A DNA stretch of 64,000 nucleotides, from assembly GCA_902774335.1 (NCBI GenBank), contig CACYHW010000008.1:1-64000 (forward strand), written 5' to 3'. The notes under the pieces were generated by a model that worked only from the letters and a program-made list of their open reading frames with translations, was not told the DNA's origin and did no database searches. Numbering within the stretch: the stretch's first letter is position 1; the number at the start of each line of letters is the position of its first letter. Made by a program: the position numbers and the translations under genes. Source of the DNA: an uncultured Bacteroidales bacterium. Lineage in GTDB: Bacteria; Bacteroidota; Bacteroidia; Bacteroidales; Bacteroidaceae. Positions 35,956-44,091 of the stretch are shown one piece after another.

Positions 35956-36396
35956 TCAGAAAGCATAGCGGATACCTAATCCGGGATAGATTCCGTCAAG
36001 GAGCTTTACGCCGTCGTTGATAGAAACGACGTTGGGACGTACATCCAATGAAAGCTGAAGAGGTACACTGCCAAAAGTATACTCAATACCAACCTGACCA
36101 CAAACACCTATTGAGGTGAAGCCGTCACCAATGTATACGTTGGCACCGGGGCCTGCATATACATTCCATGTTCCGGCAGTCCACTGGGGAGAAGCGATAA
36201 CAAAGTCGTAAACACCGCTGATACCAACAGTGCCGCCCCACCAACCGAGATCTGCCTCAAGGAAGTTAGAACCAAGGCCGTGCTGGTAAGAAATCTCACC
36301 ACCATTTGCAAAACGGGCACCGATTGCACGAGGCTGAGCTACTGCAGCAGCTGAAATACCCAAGACAAGCGAAAGAACAACTAAAAGCTTTTTCAT
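35956..36396 (-). CDS. Small outer-membrane beta-barrel protein
   Basis: 146-aa protein with signal peptide MKKLLVVLSLVLGISAAAVAQ (cleaved near 20) and a mature region of alternating hydrophobic/polar strands with many Gly and aromatic residues (GARFANGGEISYQHGLG, VGIEYTFGSVPLQLSLDVRP), ending in Phe (GIRYAF) as barrel proteins do. It resembles 8-stranded porin-like proteins of Bacteroidetes of unknown function. It has its own consensus promoter and terminator, suggesting a well-expressed single gene. Confidence 0.8.
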   Translation of the reverse strand: MKKLLVVLSLVLGISAAAVAQPRAIGARFANGGEISYQHGLGSNFLEADLGWWGGTVGISGVYDFVIASPQWTAGTWNVYAGPGANVYIGDGFTSIGVCGQVGIEYTFGSVPLQLSLDVRPNVVSINDGVKLLDGIYPGLGIRYAF

Positions 36397-36421
36397 ATTT
36401 GTATTTGTTAAGATTGATACG

Positions 36422-36453
36422 CAAAAATATGATAAAATAAATATAAAAACAAA
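36422..36453 (-). promoter_or_regulatory. Promoter of the outer-membrane protein gene
   Basis: Minus strand TTTG (36450-36453), 20 nt, TATTTTTG (36422-36429): exact match to the Bacteroidetes consensus. The leader would be about 20 nt. Confidence 0.8.
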
Positions 36454-36533
36454 TATCGGGGAATAATCTCACCCATAAAACAAAAATTTTAGCATCAACT
36501 GTTATGTGGGTATCATTTTTGGGTATAATCCGA

Positions 36534-36561
36534 TTTGTTTTGCGGAAAAAGAGTACCTTTG
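36534..36561 (+). promoter_or_regulatory. Candidate promoter of tRNA-Thr
   Basis: TACCTTTG (36554-36561) lies 19 nt before the tRNA; TTTG at 36534-36537 is a possible -33 box with a short 16-nt spacing. Confidence 0.5.
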
Positions 36562-36578
36562 CCGCCGGTTTAAGAATC

Positions 36579-36653
<75 letters not shown>

Positions 36654-36657
36654 CAAA

Positions 36658-36690
36658 AAAAATAGCGCCCGTTAGGACGCTATTTTTTTG
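36658..36690 (+). terminator. Terminator after tRNA-Thr
   Basis: Stem AAATAGCG.CC/GG.CGCTATTT around loop GTTA followed by T7. It starts 5 nt after the tRNA. Confidence 0.92.
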
Positions 36691-36762
36691 AACCGAAGCG
36701 GAACGCGGGGTCCCTACCATTACACCTTATCAGAAGGAATAGCCTAAGGAGTAATTCCTCTG

Positions 36763-38781
36763 TTATTGCAGTGTATAATCGGGGAGTTTATCAAGATCGG
36801 GAGTCTCATAATTGGATATTCGCAGGCGATAACGGCGCAGTTCATCGAGCGTATGCTGAGGCTGTGTGCAGTCATCGGGAATAGGCATACCCGAGAATGT
36901 CTGGAAGTAGAGCATCAGGGCATCACGCCACCAGATGGCATCCTTGGCCTGACGCACCAGCTTGTCATGAACCTGACCGTAACGGTACGGATCAACGTAT
37001 TTCTCTACGCTCTCCCATGTGCCGATAAAGCCGCGTGCCTCCTGTATTCCCTCCTCAAACGTGTAACATAGCTCATCCCACAGGGTACGTCCACTCTTCA
37101 TCTTATAGTCCCAAGGCAGATGATGGAACCAAAGGATCAGGTTATCGGGACATGTCTCTACGTTGTTATAGATCGATTTGAGAGGCTCATTATACTGAGA
37201 CACATTATTGCTGCCGGTTGTGGTACGGTCAAAACCTATTCCGTCTGCTGCAGCCTTATGATAGTATGCAGGCTCCCAGTCGGGACGTGACGAACGGTCC
37301 CAAGGTCCGGGGCCATAATGACCTGCTCCGGAAAAACAGTGGTGCAGTCCCATTGGCATCTCATACTTGACGCAAGCCTCACGCGATGCCAGAAGCATAT
37401 TGGCTACAGGCTCCACAAACTTCTTGTCGGTTGTGAAGGTCTGTTTTATCCACTCATCAACAATCTGCTGCGAACTCAGGTCCGGATTCCAGGCCATACG
37501 GCCAAATGCGTACCAGTTGGCCTGCGCCATGTGATGTCCGCACCAGTTTATGCTGTCACCTATGTTGGTAACACCGGCAATGGCGCTGTATTTGGTATTG
37601 CCATGAACCTTACCCAGAGTGATGGCGGCAACGGTGCTGCCCTCACCCTTCTGATATGTATCGCTATCCAGGCACTCCTTCCACATGGGGTGCAGATAGA
37701 CCATATGATTACTGTGGCCCAGATACTCCTGGGTAATCTGCATCTCGGCCATCACGTTGGTGTGCTCCAACTGTCCGAACAGCGGGCTGAAAGGCTCACG
37801 GGGCTGGAAATCGATAGGTCCGTTCTTGATCTGTATGATCACGTTGTCACGGAACTGTCCGTCCAGAGGCATGAACTCCTCGACAGCCTGATTGGCGCGG
37901 TCGGGCGATTCGGCGGCATACACGAATGCTCTCCACATCACGATTCCACCGTAGGGCTTCAGGGCATCGGCAATCATATTGGCACCGTCGGCATGTGTAC
38001 GTCCGTAGTCCTGCGGACCGGACTGACCCTCGGAGTTGGCCTTTACCAGGAATCCTCCAAAATCAGGGATTATGCTGTAAATCTCGGCAACCTTATCGTT
38101 CCACCACTTGATCACATCCTTATCCAGAGGATCGCTGGTCTTGAGACCTGCCAGATGCTTGGGAGCGGCAAAGTTGAGTGACAGGTACACCTTTATTCCA
38201 TACGGGCGGAAAATATCGGCCAGAACCTTGACCTTTTCCAGATACTCACGTGTGAGCATGCAGGGATCGGCGTTCACGTTATTCAGAACGGTACCGTTTA
38301 TGCCGATGGATGCGTTGGCGCGGGCATACTCCTCGTACTCGGGACGTATCTTACCGGGCAGCTCGTTCCATTTCCAGAGTGACTGGCCGGCATATCCGCG
38401 CTCTACGGTGCCGTTGGGATTATCCCAGTGATTGAGCACGCGGTACTTGAATGCGGGTACCTCGACGATATCCTTATCCACCTTTATATTGCAATCGCGA
38501 AGACGCTTAAGGTGATATGTGCCGTACATCAGGCCCACCTCGGTGTTGGCATAGATTACGGCATCGCCATCGGCGTTGTTGCTGATGCGGAATCCCTCAT
38601 CGCCCAACTCCTTGTCATACGTCTTGAGCAGCTCCTTGTTGGCTGCAGTTACCGGAGCGGTGATATCGCCCAACCACAAATCATGTCCGTTCCTGTTCTC
38701 CGGCCTTGTATTACCGCAGGACTGCATTCCCAGAGCCATTGCAGCCAGGGAAACTCCAAAAATCAAATTCCTTATTCTCAT
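36763..38781 (-). CDS. aguA: Alpha-glucuronidase, GH67
   Basis: 672-aa exported lipoprotein-like enzyme (lipobox ALGMQSC) that releases (4-O-methyl)glucuronic acid from the ends of xylo-oligosaccharides. The N-domain includes GTYHLKRL; the TIM barrel includes VLNHWDNPNGTVERGYAG, VLNNVNADP, NFAAPKHLAGL, FLVKANSEGQSGPQDYGRTHADGANM with the acid Glu, and the base pair region NGPIDFQPREPFSPLFG and EMQITQEYLGH. Length is typical. The start at 38781 is used because the six-residue upstream extension overlaps yigZ. It follows yigZ by 4 nt, so they share a transcript. Confidence 0.95.
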   Translation of the reverse strand: MRIRNLIFGVSLAAMALGMQSCGNTRPENRNGHDLWLGDITAPVTAANKELLKTYDKELGDEGFRISNNADGDAVIYANTEVGLMYGTYHLKRLRDCNIKVDKDIVEVPAFKYRVLNHWDNPNGTVERGYAGQSLWKWNELPGKIRPEYEEYARANASIGINGTVLNNVNADPCMLTREYLEKVKVLADIFRPYGIKVYLSLNFAAPKHLAGLKTSDPLDKDVIKWWNDKVAEIYSIIPDFGGFLVKANSEGQSGPQDYGRTHADGANMIADALKPYGGIVMWRAFVYAAESPDRANQAVEEFMPLDGQFRDNVIIQIKNGPIDFQPREPFSPLFGQLEHTNVMAEMQITQEYLGHSNHMVYLHPMWKECLDSDTYQKGEGSTVAAITLGKVHGNTKYSAIAGVTNIGDSINWCGHHMAQANWYAFGRMAWNPDLSSQQIVDEWIKQTFTTDKKFVEPVANMLLASREACVKYEMPMGLHHCFSGAGHYGPGPWDRSSRPDWEPAYYHKAAADGIGFDRTTTGSNNVSQYNEPLKSIYNNVETCPDNLILWFHHLPWDYKMKSGRTLWDELCYTFEEGIQEARGFIGTWESVEKYVDPYRYGQVHDKLVRQAKDAIWWRDALMLYFQTFSGMPIPDDCTQPQHTLDELRRYRLRISNYETPDLDKLPDYTLQ

Positions 38782-38785
38782 ATAG

Positions 38786-39442
38786 TTATAAATTTTCAAT
38801 TATAATCTCCGGATCCGCCTGAGTAGCCCCAATCCCGCTAAGTTTCCGCTCCAGCTCATCGGCCACCGAAAGCTTAGCCCTGAAAGTCATTCTGCAGTCA
38901 AAAGTGCGTGCAGACTGTTTGCAGTTGAACGCGCCCCAATCCTGAGTACCCATCTGTACGTCCAGATCCTTGGCCGCCTTCATGACCACATTCATCATAT
39001 TATAGGTAAACAGGACGGTAACGTCGCGCTCCACATAGGCGGTCACGACCTGGGCCTTCTCTATAACCTGCGCGGCACCCAGTCTGTATGCCTCGGTCAG
39101 GCCCGATGTGCCCAGCTTCACTCCGCCAAAGTAACGTACCACAGCTATCAGCACGTCGCTCAGGCCGGCGCTGTTGATCTGTCCAAGGATAGGCTTGCCG
39201 GCAGTTCCTGAGGGCTCGCCGTTGTCATTGGCGCGCCAATCGGCCCTTTCGGCACCCAGTATATAGGCGTAGCAGATATGACGTGCGTCATAATACTCTT
39301 TCTGGAGGGCGGCTATTCTCTCCTTAACCTGATCGGCATCAGTAACATGCCAGATAAAGGAGATAAAGCGGCTGCGCTGCTCCACAAACTGTGACTGCGC
39401 CTCCCCTTTTACCGTAAGATATGTGTCGGTTCTGCCCTCCAT
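38786..39442 (-). CDS. yigZ: YigZ/IMPACT family protein
   Basis: 218-aa cytoplasmic protein of the UPF0029 family. The conserved motif set HICYAYILG, NDNGEPSGTAGKPIL and DVLIAVVRYFGGVKLGTSGL is complete. Bacterial members are poorly characterised and linked to translation or stress by their eukaryotic relative IMPACT. The C-terminal domain (about 140-218) is the DUF1949-like ferredoxin fold. Its final codons and stop (ATAATTGAAAATTTATAA) look like a degenerate heptamer repeat. A TATCTTTG -7 element lies 12 nt upstream of its ATG. Confidence 0.92.
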   Translation of the reverse strand: MEGRTDTYLTVKGEAQSQFVEQRSRFISFIWHVTDADQVKERIAALQKEYYDARHICYAYILGAERADWRANDNGEPSGTAGKPILGQINSAGLSDVLIAVVRYFGGVKLGTSGLTEAYRLGAAQVIEKAQVVTAYVERDVTVLFTYNMMNVVMKAAKDLDVQMGTQDWGAFNCKQSARTFDCRMTFRAKLSVADELERKLSGIGATQADPEIIIENL

Positions 39443-39454
39443 AATTCAGAGACC

Positions 39455-39487
39455 CAAAGATATAGTTTTTTTCGGTCCCCTCCCCAA
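39455..39487 (-). promoter_or_regulatory. Promoter of yigZ-aguA
   Basis: TATCTTTG (39455-39462) on the minus strand with CAA (TTG) at 39485-39487, spacing 22. The TSS would fall within a few bases of the yigZ ATG. Confidence 0.6.
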
Positions 39488-39543
39488 CGCCGGCGTCCGA
39501 TTTGACAAAATGCACTGCCATAATGCATTTTATGTGGCAAGAA

Positions 39544-39575
39544 TTGCCTTTATACCACATTTTTTACTACGTTTG
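39544..39575 (+). promoter_or_regulatory. Promoter of the FISUMP lipoprotein gene
   Basis: TTG (39544-39546), 21 nt, TACGTTTG (39568-39575). Leader about 20 nt to ATG 39603, which supports that start. Confidence 0.7.
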
Positions 39576-39602
39576 CACAACCTTAAAACTATTTTTTATT
39601 GT

Positions 39603-40904
39603 ATGAAACAGATTAAGTCCTTGTTTTTGCCGTTAACGGCAATCGTGTTTGCATTGTTCTCTTGTGATAAAGAATCTGGTCTCGAGACCCCGCCAGAGCC
39701 CGGGGAAAAGACTGTAGTCCTTTTTGACTCAGTAACGGTTACTCCGTTCTCAGCTTCAGTATTCGGAAACTTTGCTACTCAGTTTACTGACAGTGAATAC
39801 AAGAAGGCCAATTTTGGTGTCTTGTACATTGACAGTGTCATCGAAAATACAGACATCTTCAATGCCTGGATAAACGGTGATAAAGATCCTAAAATCAAAA
39901 GTGCACGCGGAAGCCGCCGAGGCAACATCATTGAGGGCAAGCTCTCAAACCTGGGCATAGCAACCACTTACAGCTACTGCACTTACTTTATCAACGGTGA
40001 GACCAAGGTTCTGGGAAACCACGGTACATTCACCACCAACTCTTTCAATCCCACTGTAACAACCGGCGACGCATTTGACATCACCTACTATGATGCAGTG
40101 CTGACAGGCCGTGCACAGGAGGTTCAGAAATCACTTGACCTTTGCGAGATAGGTATTATGTATCACACATCCCAGGAGCAGCTTAAGACTGCCGGTACCA
40201 AATCAATCGTCAAGTCCTACAAGAACAATGCCGAGATGAACCGTTTACTGGACTTCAAGTTCAACACACAGTACTTTTACTGTGCTTACCTCAAGACTCC
40301 TTCCGGACTGTTCTACTATGGCGACGTCAAGGATTTCACAACTCCCGATATGGCTGTTGACCTGGGCCTGAGCGTAAAATGGGCAGCCTGTAACTTAGGA
40401 GCAAGACAGCCCGAGGAATTCGGTAACTACTACGCATGGGGTGAAACCGCTCCCAAGACCAGCTACACCTGGGACACTTACGACCTGCAGAGCCGTTACA
40501 ACACCGATACAACATCTACATATGTATCCTCAAAAGAATACATAGAGTTGAAGGATGATGCAGCCAATGTCAACTGGGGCGGCACATGGAGAATGCCCAA
40601 AAGCACAGAATTGAGGGAACTCGATTCTCTCTGCACCATAGTTCCCGCTAGGAAAAACGGCGTAGCCGGATTCACCATTACGAGCAAGAAAAACGGCAAT
40701 TCCATCTTTGCTCCTGCTGCCGGATATATGCAAGGTTCTGCCACCTTATTGTCCGGATCCATGTGGATTATGTTCTGCAGCGACCTGTACTTCTGCAGAG
40801 ACGCTTACGGATTCTGGTGGTGGTGGTATAGAATCGGCCAAGTCGAGGAGCCTGGCATGGCACGCTGGTACGGACTTCCCATACGTCCTGTCTGCTCAAA
40901 GTAA
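39603..40904 (+). CDS. Lipoprotein with Fn3-like repeats and a FISUMP domain
   Basis: 433-aa predicted surface lipoprotein (MKQIKSLFLPLTAIVFALFSC, lipidated Cys at about 21). Residues about 35-135 and 150-255 are two similar beta-sandwich modules (VTVTPFSASVFGNF / DAVLTGRAQ) resembling fibronectin-III-like repeats. From about 258 a Fib_succ_major (FISUMP) domain follows: VDLGLSVKWAACNLGA, GNYYAWGET, NVNWGGTWRMP, FAPAAGY, GLPIRPVC. Function of FISUMP is unknown; it is common in Fibrobacter and Bacteroidales surface proteins. The same domain ends the anti-sigma-like protein at 49068-50294. Confidence 0.85.
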   Translation: MKQIKSLFLPLTAIVFALFSCDKESGLETPPEPGEKTVVLFDSVTVTPFSASVFGNFATQFTDSEYKKANFGVLYIDSVIENTDIFNAWINGDKDPKIKSARGSRRGNIIEGKLSNLGIATTYSYCTYFINGETKVLGNHGTFTTNSFNPTVTTGDAFDITYYDAVLTGRAQEVQKSLDLCEIGIMYHTSQEQLKTAGTKSIVKSYKNNAEMNRLLDFKFNTQYFYCAYLKTPSGLFYYGDVKDFTTPDMAVDLGLSVKWAACNLGARQPEEFGNYYAWGETAPKTSYTWDTYDLQSRYNTDTTSTYVSSKEYIELKDDAANVNWGGTWRMPKSTELRELDSLCTIVPARKNGVAGFTITSKKNGNSIFAPAAGYMQGSATLLSGSMWIMFCSDLYFCRDAYGFWWWWYRIGQVEEPGMARWYGLPIRPVCSK

Positions 40905-40914
40905 TCAGCTGACA

Positions 40915-40982
40915 GGTGACAAAGGGGACGGTTCTGTTTGGCTCGCCAAGTCGAGCCAAACAGAACCGTCCCTTTTGTCACC
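40915..40982. repeat. Long near-perfect hairpin between convergent genes
   Basis: 31-bp arms (40915-40945/40952-40982) with a single mismatch and 6-nt loop CCAAGT. It holds the core GGGACGGTTCTGTTTGGC shared with the pcrA internal units, and outer GGTGAC/GTCACC ends. It lies between the FISUMP lipoprotein and DUF5131 genes and may stop both transcripts although it has no strong T tract. Confidence 0.9.
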
Positions 40983-40984
40983 TT

Positions 40985-41815
40985 TTATCGGGTTGATAGG
41001 TCTTCAAATAATTCTTCCTGACGATAGTCCGATTCCTTCCACTGGAATTTAACCTTTTCCGGCACATAGAACTTGTCAATCCTGTAATCGATATTGGCCT
41101 TGTGAGCCTGACTGAGCTGGAACGGACGTCTCACATAATACTCCTTGCCATCCTTTATGAAACGGGCTCCCGTCTGATGGAAGCGGAACGGCACGTCTTT
41201 CTCAACACACTGACGCCTGAGGTCCAGAATCCAATCATAATTGCAGGGACGCGCCTCAACGCCGGATTCACCTCCCACCGACACCTCCTCAATACTGTTG
41301 TCAAGATACTGTGAGATATCCACCGCTGTTATCAGAGGCGATACAATTATTGATTTGTGCTTTATCGGCAGCTTTTTGAATATGGGCAGACGGTAATCGG
41401 CCATCTGCTGATTCTCCACCGTACAGCCCACCAGAACATTGTCGTATCCATCGGCCCAGTCGTCAGGAACGCAATCCATGAAACGGTCTATGCGTTTGGT
41501 AAAGAAGTAGAACCAGAGGTCGCTGCGTACGCGCATCATCTGCCAGCACTCCTTACGCCATTCATCGGCATCCTTAAGCAAGAAGTCCGATGTAAAACAG
41601 GTGAACACCACCTTACCGGGCTCAATCTTCCAACTGCGGTCACGCTTGCGCTTTAAGGGCAGATCAAAAGCGGCAGTCTTACGTGCCAGATCACTGCCTA
41701 TCTCACTGCCGTACATGGCATCCTGTCTGTACACATAGCAGTACTTGCAACCCGGACTGATTTTGGTACAACCATGCCAGGGATTCCAATCCGCATATAT
41801 GCTCCAATGCTCCAT
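40985..41815 (-). CDS. DUF5131 family (phage Gp37/Gp68-like) protein
   Basis: 276-aa protein opening with WNPWHGCTKISPGCKYCY, the Cys cluster characteristic of DUF5131, distantly like radical-SAM/spore-photolyase proteins, followed by FTCFTSDFLL, LWFYFFTKRIDR, VGCTVENQ and VSVGGESG. Family members occur in phages and bacterial accessory regions; biochemical function is unestablished. C-terminal EELFEDLSTR. It diverges from the methionine sulfoxide reductase gene; TACATTTG lies 5 nt upstream of its ATG, implying a nearly leaderless mRNA. Confidence 0.88.
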   Translation of the reverse strand: MEHWSIYADWNPWHGCTKISPGCKYCYVYRQDAMYGSEIGSDLARKTAAFDLPLKRKRDRSWKIEPGKVVFTCFTSDFLLKDADEWRKECWQMMRVRSDLWFYFFTKRIDRFMDCVPDDWADGYDNVLVGCTVENQQMADYRLPIFKKLPIKHKSIIVSPLITAVDISQYLDNSIEEVSVGGESGVEARPCNYDWILDLRRQCVEKDVPFRFHQTGARFIKDGKEYYVRRPFQLSQAHKANIDYRIDKFYVPEKVKFQWKESDYRQEELFEDLSTR

Positions 41816-41819
41816 GCTA

Positions 41820-41827
41820 CAAATGTA
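41820..41827 (-). promoter_or_regulatory. -7 element of the DUF5131 gene
   Basis: TACATTTG on the minus strand ending 5 nt from the ATG. No -33 TTG at consensus spacing, because the heptamer array occupies that side in the opposite sense. Confidence 0.5.
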
Positions 41828-41830
41828 GCA

Positions 41831-41865
41831 AATTGAGAATTGAGAATTGAAAATTGAGAATTAAA
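41831..41865. repeat. AATTGAG heptamer array between divergent genes
   Basis: Five units: AATTGAG, AATTGAG, AATTGAA, AATTGAG, AATTAAA. Unlike the other arrays in the window it lies between two start codons rather than at a stop. The third unit's TTG is placed 21 nt from the fRMsr -7 box. Confidence 0.85.
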
Positions 41866-41878
41866 AAGCGTAATTTTG
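41847..41878 (+). promoter_or_regulatory. Promoter of the fRMsr gene
   Basis: TTG (41847-41849, inside the heptamer array), 21 nt, TAATTTTG (41871-41878). The ATG at 41885 is 6 nt beyond the -7 box, so the message is probably leaderless. Confidence 0.6.
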
Positions 41879-41884
41879 CGGCAT

Positions 41885-42352
41885 ATGACAGAGTTGGAGA
41901 AAGAACAGAAATATAAGCAGTTGCTCAAGGAAGCTACCGCACTGCTGGACGGAGAGAGTGACATGATTGCAAATATGGCAAACCTGGCGGCTCTCATTCA
42001 TGAGACTATGGGATTCTGGTGGACAGGATTCTATATTGTGCGGGCCGATAAGGATGGCGCCGAGCAACTGGTACTGGGACCGTTCCAGGGTCCGATAGCC
42101 TGCACACGCATTGCGCTGGGACGCGGGGTGTGCGGAACATCATGGCAGCGCCGTGAGACTGTTGTAGTACCCGATGTGGAGAAGTTCCCGGGACACATTG
42201 CCTGCAGCAGCCAGTCCCGCAGCGAAATAGTTGTACCCGTATTCAAAGCCGATAAGGTATCGGCCGTACTTGACATTGACAGCAGGTATCTGGACACTTT
42301 CAATGAGACCGACGCCAGTTACCTGGAGCAGATTGTCAAACTGTTGAACTGA
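41885..42352 (+). CDS. msrC: Free methionine-(R)-sulfoxide reductase (GAF domain)
   Basis: 155-aa cytoplasmic GAF-fold enzyme reducing free Met-(R)-O. Cys73, Cys83 and Cys107 reproduce the 10- and 24-residue spacing of the three catalytic Cys of E. coli fRMsr, in IACTRIALGRGVCG and HIACSSQSRSEIVVPV. The ATG at 41885 is chosen by homology length and promoter position. The MmcQ/YjbR gene follows 8 nt after the stop, so both are probably co-transcribed. Confidence 0.94.
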   Translation: MTELEKEQKYKQLLKEATALLDGESDMIANMANLAALIHETMGFWWTGFYIVRADKDGAEQLVLGPFQGPIACTRIALGRGVCGTSWQRRETVVVPDVEKFPGHIACSSQSRSEIVVPVFKADKVSAVLDIDSRYLDTFNETDASYLEQIVKLLN

Positions 42353-42360
42353 AACACGTT

Positions 42361-42714
42361 ATGGATATAGAACTGTTCCGCGAATACTGCCTCAGCCTGC
42401 CGCTGGTAACAGAGGATATGCCGTTTGATGATACGGTTGTGGTATTCCGTCTCAAAGGCAAGATATTTGCCTGCATTACGCTCGACAAGCCCGATATAGT
42501 GGTCCTGAAATGTGACCCTGACCGCGCATTGGAACTGCGCGATCATTACGCCGCAATAGAAGGAGCTTTCCACTGGAACAAGAAATACTGGAACCAGATA
42601 CGTCTGGACGCCGATGTGGACCGTCCCCTCATAGAGGAACTTACCCGCCACGCCTACAACGAGGTCAACGCCAAACTCCCTAAGAAAGACAGAGTCTTTC
42701 CAATTGAGAATTGA
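42361..42714 (+). CDS. MmcQ/YjbR family protein
   Basis: 117-aa CyaY-like fold protein (MDIELFREYCLSLPLVTEDMPFDDTVVVFRLKGKIFA, then HWNKKYWNQIRLD and LIEELTRHAYNEV). The family is annotated as DNA-binding by similarity, with little functional evidence. The last codons (ATT GAG AAT TGA, peptide IEN) are supplied by the AATTGAG repeat array, so the repeat has set the C-terminus of this protein. Confidence 0.9.
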   Translation: MDIELFREYCLSLPLVTEDMPFDDTVVVFRLKGKIFACITLDKPDIVVLKCDPDRALELRDHYAAIEGAFHWNKKYWNQIRLDADVDRPLIEELTRHAYNEVNAKLPKKDRVFPIEN

Positions 42715-42734
42715 GAATTGAGAATTGAGAATTA
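42702..42734. repeat. AATTGAG heptamer array overlapping the YjbR-like gene end
   Basis: Four exact units and a partial fifth. The first two units are coding and contain the stop. Downstream lies a 15-bp tandem pair holding AAGCACCTGCGTAAA (42738-42766). Confidence 0.9.
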
Positions 42735-42778
42735 ACAAGCACCTGCGTAAAAAGCACCTGCGTAAAGCCCTCGACATT

Positions 42779-42812
42779 AAAAATGGCCCGGAAATCTTCC
42801 GAGCCATTTTTA
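42779..42812. terminator. Bidirectional terminator between YjbR-like and DUF1015 genes
   Basis: AAAATGGC.GGAA/TTCC.GCCATTTT with A and T tracts on both sides. It sits centrally between two inverted heptamer arrays, as at pfkA/carB. Confidence 0.92.
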
Positions 42813-42813
42813 T

Positions 42814-42845
42814 AATTTTCAATTTTCAATTCTCAATTCTCAATT
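42814..42845. repeat. Inverted heptamer array at the DUF1015 3' end
   Basis: TTCAATT x2 then CTCAATT x2, opposite in orientation to 42702-42734. The terminal AATTA supplies the TAA stop of the DUF1015 gene. Confidence 0.88.
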
Positions 42846-44091
42846 AGTCGAGTGAGTGTATCACGAGACCGGAGCGGAGCTTGGGCTCAAACCAAGTGGT
42901 CTTGGGCGGCATGATGTTGCCTGTATCGGCTATATCCATGAGCTGTTTCATCGAAACAGGATAGAGAGCCAAAGCCATCTTCATCTCGCCGCTGTCCACG
43001 CGACGCTTGAGCTCGCCAAGGCCGCGGATACCGCCCACAAAGTCGATACGCTTGTCGCGGCGCAGGTCCTTGATACCAAGCAGCTGGTCCAGGATCAGGT
43101 TTGATGAGATTGTTACATCAAGCACACCAATGGGATCGCTGTCGTCGAATGTGCCCTTCTTTGCGGTCAGCTTGTACCATTCTCCGTCAAGATAGAGAGA
43201 GAATGTGTGCAGCTCGGACGGCTTGAAGATATCCTTGCCCTTGTCCTCGACTACAAAGTTCTTCTCAAGAGCCTTGAGGAACTCTGCCGATGACATACCG
43301 TTCAGATCCTTGACAACGCGGTTGTAGTCAATGATGGTGAGCTGTGAAGCGGGGAAGCAAACTGCCATGAAGTAGTTGTACTCCTCATCACCACGGTGAT
43401 TGGGGTTAAGGCGGGCCTTCTCGGCACCTACCAGGGCAGCAGCAGCTGAGCGGTGGTGACCATCGGCAATATAGAGTGAAGGAATACCTGCAAACCTCTC
43501 GGTTACAGTCTTGATATCCTCATCCTTGTCAATTATCCAAAGCTGATGACGGAAACCGTCACCCTGAGCAACGTAATCATACTCAGGAGCGCCCTTTACA
43601 TACTTGGCAACGAGCTGATCCAGAACGGCATCATCGGGATAAGCAAAGAACACCGGCTCGATGTTGGCGTTGTTCACGCGAACATGCTTCATGCGGTCCT
43701 CCTCCTTATCGGGACGTGTAAGCTCGTGCTTCTTGATATTGCCCTTGAGATAATCCTCAACGTATGCGCATACAACAAGACCATACTGGGTCTTGCCCTG
43801 CATGGTCTGAGCGTAGATGTAGTACTGCTCCTTGGTGTCACGCTTGAGCCAGCCCTTGTCCTGGAACTTCTTGAAGTTCTCGGCGGCCTTGGCATATACG
43901 CGGGGATCGGACTCATCGGCTATGGGATCAAAGTCAATCTCAGGCTTGATGATGTGGTACAGCGACATCTCGTTACCGGCTGCCTCTGCACGTGCCTCCT
44001 CTGAATTAAGGACGTCGTAGGGACGGCTCTGAACCTTCTCTACGAGCTCCTTAGGCGGACGTATGCCCTGAAACGGTTTAATTATAGCCAT
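42844..44091 (-). CDS. DUF1015 family protein
   Basis: 415-aa cytoplasmic protein (AIIKPFQGIRPP, SRPYDVLNSEEARAEA, LYHIIKPEIDF, YIADGHHRSAAA, YNRVVKDLNG). The family, also called SpoU-like/HTH-associated in older annotation, has no proven activity but is consistently placed after serC and serA in Bacteroidetes, suggesting a role in serine metabolism. Its ATG overlaps the serA stop as TAATG (44089-44093). Confidence 0.92.
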   Translation of the reverse strand: MAIIKPFQGIRPPKELVEKVQSRPYDVLNSEEARAEAAGNEMSLYHIIKPEIDFDPIADESDPRVYAKAAENFKKFQDKGWLKRDTKEQYYIYAQTMQGKTQYGLVVCAYVEDYLKGNIKKHELTRPDKEEDRMKHVRVNNANIEPVFFAYPDDAVLDQLVAKYVKGAPEYDYVAQGDGFRHQLWIIDKDEDIKTVTERFAGIPSLYIADGHHRSAAAALVGAEKARLNPNHRGDEEYNYFMAVCFPASQLTIIDYNRVVKDLNGMSSAEFLKALEKNFVVEDKGKDIFKPSELHTFSLYLDGEWYKLTAKKGTFDDSDPIGVLDVTISSNLILDQLLGIKDLRRDKRIDFVGGIRGLGELKRRVDSGEMKMALALYPVSMKQLMDIADTGNIMPPKTTWFEPKLRSGLVIHSLD

